Of a stretch of DNA of 64,000 nt, positions 53,173 through 62,463 are shown in pieces. The DNA comes from Bdellovibrio sp. BCCA (lineage in GTDB: Bacteria; Bdellovibrionota; Bdellovibrionia; Bdellovibrionales; Bdellovibrionaceae). Where the stretch lies: contig NZ_JBBNAC010000001.1 of assembly GCF_037996825.1 (NCBI RefSeq), forward strand, positions 2,046,001 through 2,110,000, given 5' to 3'. Every line of letters starts with the position of its first letter. Position 1 is the first letter of the stretch. A program made the position numbers and the translations under genes. Under the pieces are notes generated by a model. It had not been told where the DNA came from. It worked only from the letters and a program-made list of their open reading frames with translations, and ran no database searches.

Positions 53173-53513
53173 TATTTCTTTTCCTCTGTTGTTGCTGCTT
53201 TCTGAGATGTTGCAATCTGACTGCGAAGCATTTTTACTTTCACGCCTTCAGCAATTTCCAATGTCACGAATTGATCCGTGATGCCTTCCACACGACCAAG
53301 GATTCCAGACGAAGTAACGACTTCGTCACCGCGCTTAACTTCGGCAAGGAACTTCTGATGTTCTTTTTGTCTCTTCGCTTGAGGACGAATGATGAGGAAA
53401 TAAAAGATCACGAAGATAAAGATAAAAGGCACAAACATTTCAAATGCTGATGGTTGACCACCACCGGAAGCTGTTTGCGCATAGGCTGTCGATACAAGAA
53501 GTCCGTTAAACAT
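53172..53513 (-). CDS. yajC: Sec translocon accessory subunit YajC
   Basis: 113 residues: one membrane helix (EMFVPFIFIFVIFYFLIIRP), then QAKRQKEHQKFLAEVKRGDEVVTSSGILGRVEGI, the family signature. Lies before secD as in most Proteobacteria. The ATG at 53513 has GGAGG, excluding a longer frame from 53570. A hydrophobic N-terminal MFNGLLVSTAYAQ is seen. Confidence 0.95.
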   Translation of the reverse strand: MFNGLLVSTAYAQTASGGGQPSAFEMFVPFIFIFVIFYFLIIRPQAKRQKEHQKFLAEVKRGDEVVTSSGILGRVEGITDQFVTLEIAEGVKVKMLRSQIATSQKAATTEEKK

Positions 53514-53579
53514 GATTCCTCCAATTAATAACTGACAGTAAAATTCAGCATTATTCTTAGGAAGAATCAATATTTAAGT

Positions 53580-55714
<2,135 letters not shown>

Positions 55715-55793
55715 AACGCCGTCATACCATAGAAATGGACCCACCGGACACTTTTTTCTGGCTTTAGATAAATAAAAAAACTAAAAGAATCTC

Positions 55794-56639
55794 ATGACTT
55801 TAGGTCCCGTTTTATTGCTTGTTTCAGCCTTTTTACATGCTGCCTGGAATGCCACTGCGAAATCATCGCAGGATAAGGAAAGCTTTCTCTTTCTGACCAT
55901 TTTTATCAGCGGTTTAATCACACTTGGGATCGTCCTCACATTTGGCGGCTTTCAAATGCCTACGACCTCGACTTGGTGGGTGGGAGTTCTTTCAGGAATT
56001 TTTGAAGGTCTTTATTTTATTACTTTGGCCAAGGCCCTGCGCACGTCCTCTTTGGGCCAATCTTATACAATCATGCGCGGTGGAGCGATGATTGTTGTGT
56101 GGTTGATATCAACGATCTATCTTCAAGAAAGAGCCGGCGGAATACAATACCTAGGAGCGGCGTTGATCTTTGCCGGTATTGTCGCCATGAATCTTAAAGA
56201 CTTTTCAGAGAACATTGCAAACTTCTGGAAAGGAAACGTCTGGGCTTACCTGAGCGCTATCTTCATCGCGGGCTATCACCTTTGCTATCACCGTGCTTTG
56301 GTAGAAAAGGCCGATCCTAAATCGCTCTTCTTTGTGGCGATGATTGTGTCGCTGCCGTTCCTCTTCTGGAGCTTAAGAAAAGATCCTGTCGCGCGAATCA
56401 TGCACACTTTGAGAACTCGTCGCAAGGCGGTTCTCTTTACAGGTTCTGCGGCCACGGCTTCGTTTTTAATTTTTCTTTATGGTTTACAAATCTCTGCGCC
56501 GGGTTTTGCGATCTCGTTAAGAAACTCTTCGATCTTTTTTGCCGTCGTGTTTTCCTATTTCCTAAAGGAATCACTCAGTCGCTCTCAAGTCCTCGGTGCT
56601 TGCACGGTGGGGATTGGCGCCTTTCTCTTAAGTCTTTGA
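55794..56639 (+). CDS. EamA/DMT-family transporter
   Basis: 281 residues in ten hydrophobic segments making two EamA repeats. SAFLHAAWNATAKSS at the start, LSGIFEGLYFITLAKALRTSSLGQSYTIMRG in the first half, ISAPGFAISLRNSSIFFAVVFSYFLKESL in the second. Drug/metabolite exporters; substrate cannot be predicted. Monocistronic and followed by a terminator shared with the convergent gene. Confidence 0.9.
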   Translation: MTLGPVLLLVSAFLHAAWNATAKSSQDKESFLFLTIFISGLITLGIVLTFGGFQMPTTSTWWVGVLSGIFEGLYFITLAKALRTSSLGQSYTIMRGGAMIVVWLISTIYLQERAGGIQYLGAALIFAGIVAMNLKDFSENIANFWKGNVWAYLSAIFIAGYHLCYHRALVEKADPKSLFFVAMIVSLPFLFWSLRKDPVARIMHTLRTRRKAVLFTGSAATASFLIFLYGLQISAPGFAISLRNSSIFFAVVFSYFLKESLSRSQVLGACTVGIGAFLLSL

Positions 56640-56643
56640 TAAT

Positions 56644-56681
56644 AAAAAAAGCCTTACCGCCAATGAAAACGGTAAGACTTT
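56644..56681. terminator. Bidirectional terminator
   Basis: GCCTTACCG / CGGTAAGAC stem (one mismatch) with an A7 run on the left, giving T7 for the minus strand, and a TTT on the right. It separates the convergent EamA and outer-membrane protein genes. Confidence 0.75.
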
Positions 56682-56695
56682 AAAAGCAGGAACCA

Positions 56696-57289
56696 CTATA
56701 ACGTTAGCGGTATACTGAGACTGACTAAGCCCAATTTATTTTTAAGTTTATTATCTAAACTCCCTGCCACTGAGCCTGGCTTTTCTAAAACCGAGTCGTT
56801 GTACTCAAGATCCATGTACTCCACGTTCAGACTGAGCATTAAGATTTTAAATCCCAGTCCGACTTTGGGTCCTCTGGCATCTTTGAATTTCACGTCCACT
56901 CCTCCACTTTCATCCGGATCCAACTCTCCGCCAAAGATGTATCCGGCCCAGATGCGCAAACCCACGACAGGCATCTGCGCACCAATCACGGCTCCATACA
57001 ATGTCGATTTAGCGTCAGCATCATAGTTGGTTGCTGACTGCTCAAAGTGCGGCTTTGAATAAGCTCCTTCAAGAGCGATAAAGAAAGAACTTTCAACGTG
57101 CATTCCTAACTTCAAATCCACACCCAATCCTCGAGTGTTTCCTGTTGAGTCTCCCAACGGCGCTGGCCATTCTAATTTGTTATCACCTTTTTCATAGGTA
57201 ATCCCCGGTTCGATGTAAAACCCCACGGCCTTAGCTTGAGTGGAAATAAAAAGAGCCACGATAACAAAGACAATTGCGAAATGTTTCAC
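56696..57289 (-). CDS. Small outer-membrane beta-barrel protein
   Basis: 197 residues. Signal peptide (MKHFAIVFVIVALFISTQAKA), then alternating strands in outer-membrane style (GFYIEPGITYEKG, GLGVDLKLGMHV, FFIALEGAYSKP, TLYGAVIGAQMP, PKVGLGFKILMLSLNVEYM), with the C-terminal strand GLVSLSIPLTL. Predicted 8-strand barrel. Start is GTG with GGAGGTTGGT upstream. Function unknown. First of several leftward envelope genes, 21 bases from the OmpA-like gene. Confidence 0.8.
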   Translation of the reverse strand: MKHFAIVFVIVALFISTQAKAVGFYIEPGITYEKGDNKLEWPAPLGDSTGNTRGLGVDLKLGMHVESSFFIALEGAYSKPHFEQSATNYDADAKSTLYGAVIGAQMPVVGLRIWAGYIFGGELDPDESGGVDVKFKDARGPKVGLGFKILMLSLNVEYMDLEYNDSVLEKPGSVAGSLDNKLKNKLGLVSLSIPLTL

Positions 57290-57310
57290 ACCAACCTCCT
57301 TTATTTAGAA

Positions 57311-57856
57311 TTAGCGCGTGTACACCATGATCACAGCTTTTGATGCTTTGGATTTTTGTCCAAAGAATCCTGTTTCTTCAGAAGTGCGTGGCGCCGAACC
57401 GCTGGCTTCCATAGTGGATTTCACTTTCGAATCAGAAGTTCTTAAAAATTTTTGTAAAGCGTTAGGTCGCTCCGTCATATTATAAGTATTTACAGAGCCC
57501 ACCTTCATTTCACTTTTGATAAAGGACTTAATGTTGTCAGCACGTTTTTTAGCAAGGTCGATATCTGCTTTAGAAGCCTTGGTGTCTTTGGTCGGATACT
57601 CACGGTCCGCCCATACCGCGACTTTCAACTCGTCGATATTGCCCTTTTCCTTAGCGTCTTTAATCAACGAACGAATGTCTTCTTTCGCACTGTCACTGAG
57701 ATTGGTTTGACCTTCGTCAAAGGAAATTTCTGACGTCATTTTTGCGCCGAGGGCCTTTGAAGCGGTCTCTGTTTCTGAGTCCACATTTGCCAAAGCCTTG
57801 ATAGATACCAATGTGAAAAGAAGTGCGCCAATCAGAATGATCTTGGATGTTTTCAT
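57311..57856 (-). CDS. Exported OmpA-like domain protein
   Basis: 181 residues. Signal peptide (to IKALA), then one OmpA-like domain: ISFDEGQTNLSDSAKEDIRSLIKDA, LKVAVWADREYP and LAKKRADNIKSFI. The Asp in WAD and the Arg in KKRAD line up with the Asp and Arg that bind diaminopimelate in peptidoglycan in OmpA domains. Clear paralogue of the gene at 58636 (shared WADxEYP, AERP/TERP, SDxxVK, K(A/S)IVMV). The ATG at 57856 has AAAGGAG. Confidence 0.8.
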   Translation of the reverse strand: MKTSKIILIGALLFTLVSIKALANVDSETETASKALGAKMTSEISFDEGQTNLSDSAKEDIRSLIKDAKEKGNIDELKVAVWADREYPTKDTKASKADIDLAKKRADNIKSFIKSEMKVGSVNTYNMTERPNALQKFLRTSDSKVKSTMEASGSAPRTSEETGFFGQKSKASKAVIMVYTR

Positions 57857-57971
57857 ACGTTCTCCTTTGTTGTTTGCGTGCACCTAGAAGGAAGCACGAT
57901 TCAGACCAACTCAACAACGGAGTTACGAGCGTGTATTTTTGAGATGATAAAAAAAGAGAACTTGAAAGAAC

Positions 57972-57996
57972 AAAACTGCCCCATACAGAAGGGGCA
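57972..57996 (-). terminator. Hairpin after the DUF3617 gene
   Basis: TGCCCC / GGGGCA stem with an 8-base loop, followed on the minus strand by GTTTTGTTC. It lies 13 bases past the stop of the gene at 58009. Confidence 0.65.
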
Positions 57997-58008
57997 ATTC
58001 ACCACATC

Positions 58009-58524
58009 TTACAATTCAGGCTTTACCGAACCGCAGTCGGCGGACACAAACTTGGCGTTCTGACGAATCACAGAACTTTTCCCGTCTTTGGTTTTTCCCG
58101 TCATCACACCTTCATACTGATTTTGATTTTTCACGGTCCAATCAAATGTGCCGGAAGTTTTATCTTCAGGACAATCGAACGTCCCCGTCAACTTTGTCGA
58201 AGACTGCGTCTTCAAATTCATTTTGCATTTCTTGGAAGCGTCCATCACTTTTTTCGGGTTGTCGAGCATGTCTTTTGTATAACAAACTTTGAAACCGTTT
58301 TCTGTAAAGTTCCCCATAGTGCCACTGCTTTTCATCGCAGCTTCCATTTTCTTTTTATATTCTGGCGGCATATTCGCCATCGCTTTTTTTAGCTCTGCCT
58401 GAGGATCGAACTGCTTTCCATCATAGGTGACAACTGTGGATACTTCCCAAAGGCCGGGCTTGATATCAAACGCCATGCTGGGTACCGCATAAATAAATGC
58501 TAGAAGAGACAAAATAAATTTCAT
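58009..58524 (-). CDS. DUF3617-family exported protein
   Basis: 171 residues. Signal peptide (MKFILSLLAFIYAVPSMA), then the DUF3617 opening FDIKPGLWEVSTVV, a helical PPEYKKKMEAAMK part, KVCYTKDML, KCKMNLKT and GTFDCPEDKTSGTFDW, with six Cys that may form disulfides. Periplasmic, function unknown. The ATG at 58524 has GGAG. Lies between the two OmpA-like paralogues, with its own terminators on both sides. Confidence 0.82.
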   Translation of the reverse strand: MKFILSLLAFIYAVPSMAFDIKPGLWEVSTVVTYDGKQFDPQAELKKAMANMPPEYKKKMEAAMKSSGTMGNFTENGFKVCYTKDMLDNPKKVMDASKKCKMNLKTQSSTKLTGTFDCPEDKTSGTFDWTVKNQNQYEGVMTGKTKDGKSSVIRQNAKFVSADCGSVKPEL

Positions 58525-58585
58525 GAAGAACTCCACTTCAAAATGTTTATTTAAGTTATCCAACACTCTGAAAATGGAAGCAAAG

Positions 58586-58622
58586 AAAAAGAGCCCCGGC
58601 CAGTCCAGCCAGGGCTCTTAAA
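58586..58622 (-). terminator. Intrinsic terminator of the OmpA-like lipoprotein gene
   Basis: AAGAGCCC / GGGCTCTT stem with extra inner pairs, followed on the minus strand by TTTTTCTTTG. 14 bases after the stop of the gene at 58636. Confidence 0.85.
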
Positions 58623-58635
58623 AATTGAGATGAAA

Positions 58636-59193
58636 CTATTCAGTGATCACCATCACGATAGATTTTGAAGCCTTCGAAGGACTTTTAACTGCGGAATCCG
58701 TCGTCGGAATTCCCGCTGTCTCTAAAGACTTTTTCACGCGCGCATCTGACGTATTAAACATCTCTTTGATCGCGCCTGGTCTTTCCGCCATGCTGTATGT
58801 GTCCACATCAATGCCTGAACTGTAGTCTTTCACATAGTCGCGAATGGCGTTATTGCGTTTTTTTACTAAATCTCTTTCTGCGGAAGAAAGTTTTTTTGCA
58901 TCCTTGGAAGGATACTCCTTATCCGCCCAGGAAATAACCTTAAGCTCTTTGATATTGGCGTTTCGTCGCGCATCCGTAATCAAACGGCGCAAATCTTGTT
59001 TTGCGGTTTCTGTGAGTTCCGAAGAACCCTTTGCAAACGCAAACTCTGTGACATAGGGTGCTTCTTCCGCAGCGGCCACTTGTCTTGCTGAAGGGCTTGG
59101 CGTCTTCATCACTTCCCGTTTTTCTCTGGTAGAACATCCGATCACAAAAACACCGGAAATCAGCGCCATTGCAAAAACCATTTTTGTATTCAT
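58636..59193 (-). CDS. OmpA-like lipoprotein, paralogue of the gene at 57311
   Basis: 185 residues. Lipobox FVIGC with Cys20, Lys/Arg-rich linker, then an OmpA-like domain: FAFAKGSSELTETAKQDLRRLI, LKVISWADKEYP and DLVKKRNNAIRDYV. The peptidoglycan-contact Asp and Arg positions are kept. The C-terminus KSIVMVITE matches the paralogue. Probably links the outer membrane to peptidoglycan in Pal style. The ribosome site and start codon lie inside an inverted repeat (59192-59227). Confidence 0.82.
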   Translation of the reverse strand: MNTKMVFAMALISGVFVIGCSTREKREVMKTPSPSARQVAAAEEAPYVTEFAFAKGSSELTETAKQDLRRLITDARRNANIKELKVISWADKEYPSKDAKKLSSAERDLVKKRNNAIRDYVKDYSSGIDVDTYSMAERPGAIKEMFNTSDARVKKSLETAGIPTTDSAVKSPSKASKSIVMVITE

Positions 59194-59227
59194 CGTAAGC
59201 TCCTTATTTGTTTGGAAGCTTTACGAT
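59192..59227 (-). promoter_or_regulatory. Hairpin enclosing the ribosome site and start of the OmpA-like lipoprotein
   Basis: On the minus strand ATCGTAAAGCTTCC and GGAGCTTACGAT can pair over 12 bases with two single-base bulges around a 10-base loop. The 3' arm contains the Shine-Dalgarno GGAG and the first two bases of the ATG. Confidence 0.5.
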
Positions 59228-59230
59228 AAC

Positions 59231-59244
59231 TTTGCCGCGGCAAA
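59231..59244. promoter_or_regulatory. Perfect 14-base palindrome between divergent genes
   Basis: TTTGCCGCGGCAAA, an uninterrupted palindrome 38 bases before the lipoprotein start and 140 bases before the PfpI gene. It resembles a dimeric repressor site; no regulator can be named. Confidence 0.35.
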
Positions 59245-59383
59245 AGACCAGCGCTGGTTGCGGATTCTGATAAATGTCACAGAATTTTTGTGTTTTCTAA
59301 AACATCTTCCCTGGGAATGTTCCCGGCTTTCTTTTTTTCTTTCATCCTTCAACTCTTACACGCAAGAAACGAAGGAGAAAAAT

Positions 59384-59965
59384 ATGGCTAAACCTTTAAA
59401 AGGAAAACGTGTCGCAATTTTAGCAACCGATGGTTTTGAAGAGTCCGAACTTTTTGAACCCAAAAAAGCTTTGGAGGATGCAGGGGCGGAAACCTCTGTG
59501 GTCTCTCTAAAAAAAGGAAAAATCAAAGGTTGGAATAAAGGTGACTGGGGAAAATCCATCTCCGTGGACTTAAGCTTAGATGAGGCTGATGCCGAAGACT
59601 TCGACGCGTTAATGCTTCCTGGAGGCGCCATGAATCCGGATCGCCTTCGCATAGATGAACGAGCTGTGGAGTTTGCTCAGGACTTTGTGGATGCGCAAAA
59701 ACCTATTGCGGCCATTTGCCACGGACCGCAACTATTAATTGAAACAGGAATTTTATCAGGCCGCAAGGTGACCTCATGGCCTTCTTTGCGCACGGATATT
59801 ATCAATGCCGGAGGCAAATGGTTTGATGCCGAAGTCGTGACCGACCAGGGACTTGTGACAAGCAGAAAGCCCGACGACATTCCTGCGTTTAATAAAAAAA
59901 TGATCGAAGAATTCGGTGAAGGTTTGTACTACGACAGAGACGTGCATTCGCACCCGCACCATTAA
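59384..59965 (+). CDS. PfpI/YhbO-type protein (DJ-1 superfamily)
   Basis: 193 residues. RVAILATDGFEESELFEPKKALEDAGAE is the PfpI start with the conserved Glu, DALMLPGGAMNPDRLR follows, and the nucleophile elbow AICHGPQLLIE holds the Cys. Family members are annotated as intracellular proteases, glyoxalases or protein/nucleotide deglycases; stress-related. Start ATG at 59384 with AAGGAG; a frame from 59258 is rejected. The C-terminus is His-rich (HSHPHH). Overlaps the convergent gene by 4 bases. Confidence 0.92.
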   Translation: MAKPLKGKRVAILATDGFEESELFEPKKALEDAGAETSVVSLKKGKIKGWNKGDWGKSISVDLSLDEADAEDFDALMLPGGAMNPDRLRIDERAVEFAQDFVDAQKPIAAICHGPQLLIETGILSGRKVTSWPSLRTDIINAGGKWFDAEVVTDQGLVTSRKPDDIPAFNKKMIEEFGEGLYYDRDVHSHPHH

Positions 59966-61023
59966 GTATGAAACAAACAGAGGTTGCCGTTGTCGAATTC
60001 TTCCGGCGAAGACCAACCTTCGCGACGAGCAACCTCTAAAAGCCATTTGCGTGCATTGCCTTTGGTGGCGATGATGATTTTTTTGTGATGACTGATTTCA
60101 ATAAGCTGAGAAAGTACATGACCGTAGGTTTCTTCGCTAAACGGATCGTACATATAATAAATTTCGGCTTCAGGAATTTGAAAACTCTTAAGCGATAAAT
60201 CCTGCGTATAAAAATGCACGTGACTTTGCATGCCGAGATTTTCAGTGGTTGTTGAGGCGACCTCCACCCGATGAGGTACGTATTCGTATCCGATAAAATC
60301 AATATCCGGCCGAAGCAAACCGACAACCAAACCAACTCGTCCATAACCGGAACCCAAGTCGATAAAGCGGGCGCCTTCAGGAAGATTTAAGTGATGAAGT
60401 GCCAACGAAACCGTGGAGTATCCTGATTGCACTCCGACTCCGGCCCCTTCATAAAGACGTTCCGTTCCCTGCAAATCCGTTTTCATTCCCAAATCAATAT
60501 CGTAATTCAAATTAAAGACTTCGTCTAAAGCATCAAAAGTACGGTACATGGAAAGCCCCAGGTGCAAACCCTGAGTTTTCTTTTCGACTTGCAGTTTGTT
60601 TTCTAACTCGAAAAGATCGAGCATCAATTTTAAAGATTTTTTCGCAAAAATTTTCTGCTCGGAATAAGGACGATCTTTAATAACGGAGATAACTTCTTGT
60701 TCTGCCCGCAAGGCCTGGGTGATGATGCTTTTAAGATTTTTTTCGGAAGATTCCTGAATGAAACTCTGTAGAAACTGAAGAGAAAACAATTCGACTTGGA
60801 AGTAAGGCCTTAAGAACTCGGTAAAAGATTTTTCTTTGACGGATCGATCTTTGTTTTGCAGCCACCGCTCTTCTTTAAGAAAGTTGGCGGCACATCCCAG
60901 AAAGGCGCTGTCGACAAAAAATTCGCCCAACTCGGAAGAGCTGAACGCCGTCAGCTCTTTTGCAAGATCCAGGTTTTCGGGCACCGTAAAGTATTGAAGC
61001 AGAACCCGTTGGGGATTTGTCAT
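59962..61023 (-). CDS. SAM-dependent methyltransferase
   Basis: 353 residues. N-terminal helical region (1-200) of unknown type; C-terminal class I methyltransferase with motif I FIDLGSGYGRVGLVVGLL near 220, IGYEYVPHRVEVA (acidic ribose contact) and a YYMYDPFSEETY motif in the active-site position. Ends FDNGNLCLFHT. Substrate unknown; the pattern is reminiscent of DOT1/protein-lysine methyltransferase-like folds but not decisive. The ATG has no strong ribosome site and a terminator lies only 40 bases upstream. Confidence 0.78.
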   Translation of the reverse strand: MTNPQRVLLQYFTVPENLDLAKELTAFSSSELGEFFVDSAFLGCAANFLKEERWLQNKDRSVKEKSFTEFLRPYFQVELFSLQFLQSFIQESSEKNLKSIITQALRAEQEVISVIKDRPYSEQKIFAKKSLKLMLDLFELENKLQVEKKTQGLHLGLSMYRTFDALDEVFNLNYDIDLGMKTDLQGTERLYEGAGVGVQSGYSTVSLALHHLNLPEGARFIDLGSGYGRVGLVVGLLRPDIDFIGYEYVPHRVEVASTTTENLGMQSHVHFYTQDLSLKSFQIPEAEIYYMYDPFSEETYGHVLSQLIEISHHKKIIIATKGNARKWLLEVARREGWSSPEEFDNGNLCLFHT

Positions 61024-61062
61024 AAAGAAATGCTATCAAGGCGTGAAGGTTTAGCAAGAGAA

Positions 61063-61092
61063 TAAAAAAATGGGGGAGGTCATCCCTCCCCC
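61063..61092 (-). terminator. Strong intrinsic terminator of the small membrane protein transcript
   Basis: GGGGGAGG / CCTCCCCC, 8 base pairs with a 5-base loop, followed on the minus strand by ATTTTTTTATTC. It shows a minus-strand transcript ends here, right before the methyltransferase gene. Confidence 0.88.
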
Positions 61093-61153
61093 GGACTCAC
61101 GAAGGGAACCACCAAACCTTCGAAGAGTCGCAACTTAAAATTTAAATCTATCT

Positions 61154-61276
61154 TCAAAACTTTTTCCGTTTTGCCTCTACTCTTACAGGCCTTCTTGCAA
61201 CCGTGATCCAGAGTGCTGACATCACGACTCCCGAGTAGAAGAGGCAGAACATTGCTACGTCATGTAAATCCGTCAT
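61154..61276 (-). CDS. Small single-pass membrane protein (40 residues)
   Basis: A 40-codon frame begins with an ideal ribosome site (AAAAGGAGAAGAAC-ATG). Acidic start MTDLHDV, one hydrophobic helix (about 8-27, MFCLFYSGVVMSALWITVA), then a strongly basic tail RRPVRVEAKRKKF, giving an N-out/C-in membrane protein. An in-frame ATG at 61330 would make 58 residues but has a poor site. Between its stop and the terminator the RNA contains a GACTC...GAGTC stem. No family recognised. It has its own transcription unit. Confidence 0.65.
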   Translation of the reverse strand: MTDLHDVAMFCLFYSGVVMSALWITVARRPVRVEAKRKKF

Positions 61277-61515
61277 GTTCTTCTCCTTTTTGCGGCCTTC
61301 CTTGGCCTCCCAGAAACCTCGAAGTGCCATCCTAGCGTCTTCTTGTTTCCGTCTTAAGAGCGTCCTTGCTCTTGTTATATAGACTGCCGACTTCGCTTTC
61401 GGGGTTAAAGAAAAATGCTAAAAATGTGGGCAAAATGGTCGGAAGGAGAGATTTTTTTGTCTATTGCATTATATTGACTCTGGGGACGGGAAATGATTAA
61501 TTATTACTTCCCTCG
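61277..61515. other. Intergenic leader/promoter stretch without a clear gene
   Basis: 239 bases between the small protein and the tRNA. On the minus strand it is the 5' leader of the small protein, with a GAGC...GCTC hairpin and a TATATAAC -10-like box near 61380. On the plus strand TTGACT near 61470 and TAATTA about 18 bases later could be the tRNA promoter. No gene seen. Confidence 0.4.
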
Positions 61516-61536
61516 GACCTTTAAAAGGTCATTTTT
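61516..61536 (+). terminator. Hairpin with T-run 7 bases before the tRNA
   Basis: GACCTTTAAAAGGTC forms a stem (up to 7 pairs on a tiny loop) followed by ATTTTTC. It looks like a weak terminator, but its place directly before the tRNA suggests a processing signal or a palindromic site instead. Confidence 0.35.
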
Positions 61537-61543
61537 CTTGTGC

Positions 61544-61626
61544 GCGCGGATGGTGGAATTGGTAGACACGTACGTTTGAGGGGCGTATGCGCAAGCGTGA
61601 GGGTTCAAGTCCCTCTCCGCGCACCA
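61544..61626 (+). tRNA. tRNA-Leu (anticodon GAG)
   Basis: 83 bases including an encoded CCA. Acceptor GCGCGGA / TCCGCGC; D arm with GGAATTGGTAGACAC; anticodon stem TACGT / GCGTA with loop TTGAGGG (anticodon GAG); long class II variable arm (GCGC-AA-GCGT); T arm GAGGG-TTCAAGT-CCCTC. All stems pair. It reads CUC/CUU. A HEPN/MNT cassette starts 20 bases after it. Confidence 0.97.
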
Positions 61627-61646
61627 CTTTTTCTTGTGGGAGTTTT

Positions 61647-62096
61647 ATGGGCCCATCAGCCAAGAATAAAAATCTTACGGGCCTATACTACACTAAGATC
61701 GTCCAATCTCTAAAATATCTTGAATACAGCTACAACCGAACTTTGCAAATGCCATTAAATCCTTCCCAAATGTCCGACTCAGAGCTTGAAGCCTGGGATA
61801 GCTTCACAGCGCGCTTTGCAAGAACGTCAGATATTTTTCTAAGTAAATATATTAAAGCATTTATTTTAGCTGACGATCCGGCTTTTGAAGGTGGATTCGT
61901 TGATCAATTAAAACGTGCCGAGAGATTAGGTCTACTTCAAGATGTACCAATGTGGATGGAGATTCGAGAACTTCGAAATGCCACCGTCCATGAATACAGC
62001 GATCAGGATTTAGAAAAAATCTTTGAGAAAATCCGTCGATTTTCATCTTTTCTCTTTGAATTAAGAACGAAGCTTCCTCATGCGTCTGAGTTCTAA
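61647..62096 (+). CDS. HEPN-domain toxin (HepT-like)
   Basis: 149 residues, all-helical. The HEPN RNase motif Rx4-6H is RNATVHEY: Arg110, His115, with Tyr117 two residues after as in HepT, where the Tyr is the target of AMPylation by MntA. N-terminus KNLTGLYYTKIVQSLKYLEYSY. Predicted RNase of a type VII toxin-antitoxin system. The ATG at 61647 has GGGAG. Overlaps the MNT gene by 17 bases, toxin first. The genes look AT-richer than neighbours by eye. Confidence 0.82.
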   Translation: MGPSAKNKNLTGLYYTKIVQSLKYLEYSYNRTLQMPLNPSQMSDSELEAWDSFTARFARTSDIFLSKYIKAFILADDPAFEGGFVDQLKRAERLGLLQDVPMWMEIRELRNATVHEYSDQDLEKIFEKIRRFSSFLFELRTKLPHASEF

Positions 62097-62388
62097 GGAA
62101 GTTTCAGCAATTAAAAATGCCTTTGCCCAACTTTTTCCCAATGCAGGATGCACCATCTACCTCTTCGGCAGCAGAACTCAAGATAATCGCAAAGGCGGAG
62201 ACATCGATTTATTGGTCGTAACGTCCGATCGCTTCAAAGAAGAAATTGTGAATGGTAAATCCCGAATTCGTTTAAAAATCTTTGAAACAATTCCTGAACA
62301 GAAAATTGATATAACAGTCGCTACTCCTGTAGAGTTAGTTACTGATACATTTCTTCTATCAATTCAAGATGATTTGATAAGACTTTAG
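62080..62388 (+). CDS. MNT nucleotidyltransferase antitoxin (MntA-like)
   Basis: 102 residues. Minimal nucleotidyltransferase: FGSRTQD (GSR at 30-32), GGDIDLLV (Asp41, Asp43) and KIDITV (Asp77), giving the full catalytic triad. Expected to AMPylate and silence the HEPN partner. The overlap with the HEPN gene and the order match HepT/MntA-type pairs. Confidence 0.85.
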   Translation: MRLSSKEVSAIKNAFAQLFPNAGCTIYLFGSRTQDNRKGGDIDLLVVTSDRFKEEIVNGKSRIRLKIFETIPEQKIDITVATPVELVTDTFLLSIQDDLIRL

Positions 62389-62463
62389 CTTACTTAACAC
62401 CGTACCCACTTTAAAGAATGAGAAAACTCCAAACCAATTCACGTTATTTGGGTAAACTAAAGT

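Noticed and set aside
55715-55793. Possible preQ1 riboswitch before queA
   Set aside because: The stretch is short and AT-rich with no C-rich loop and A-tail pseudoknot pattern; none was seen before queC either.
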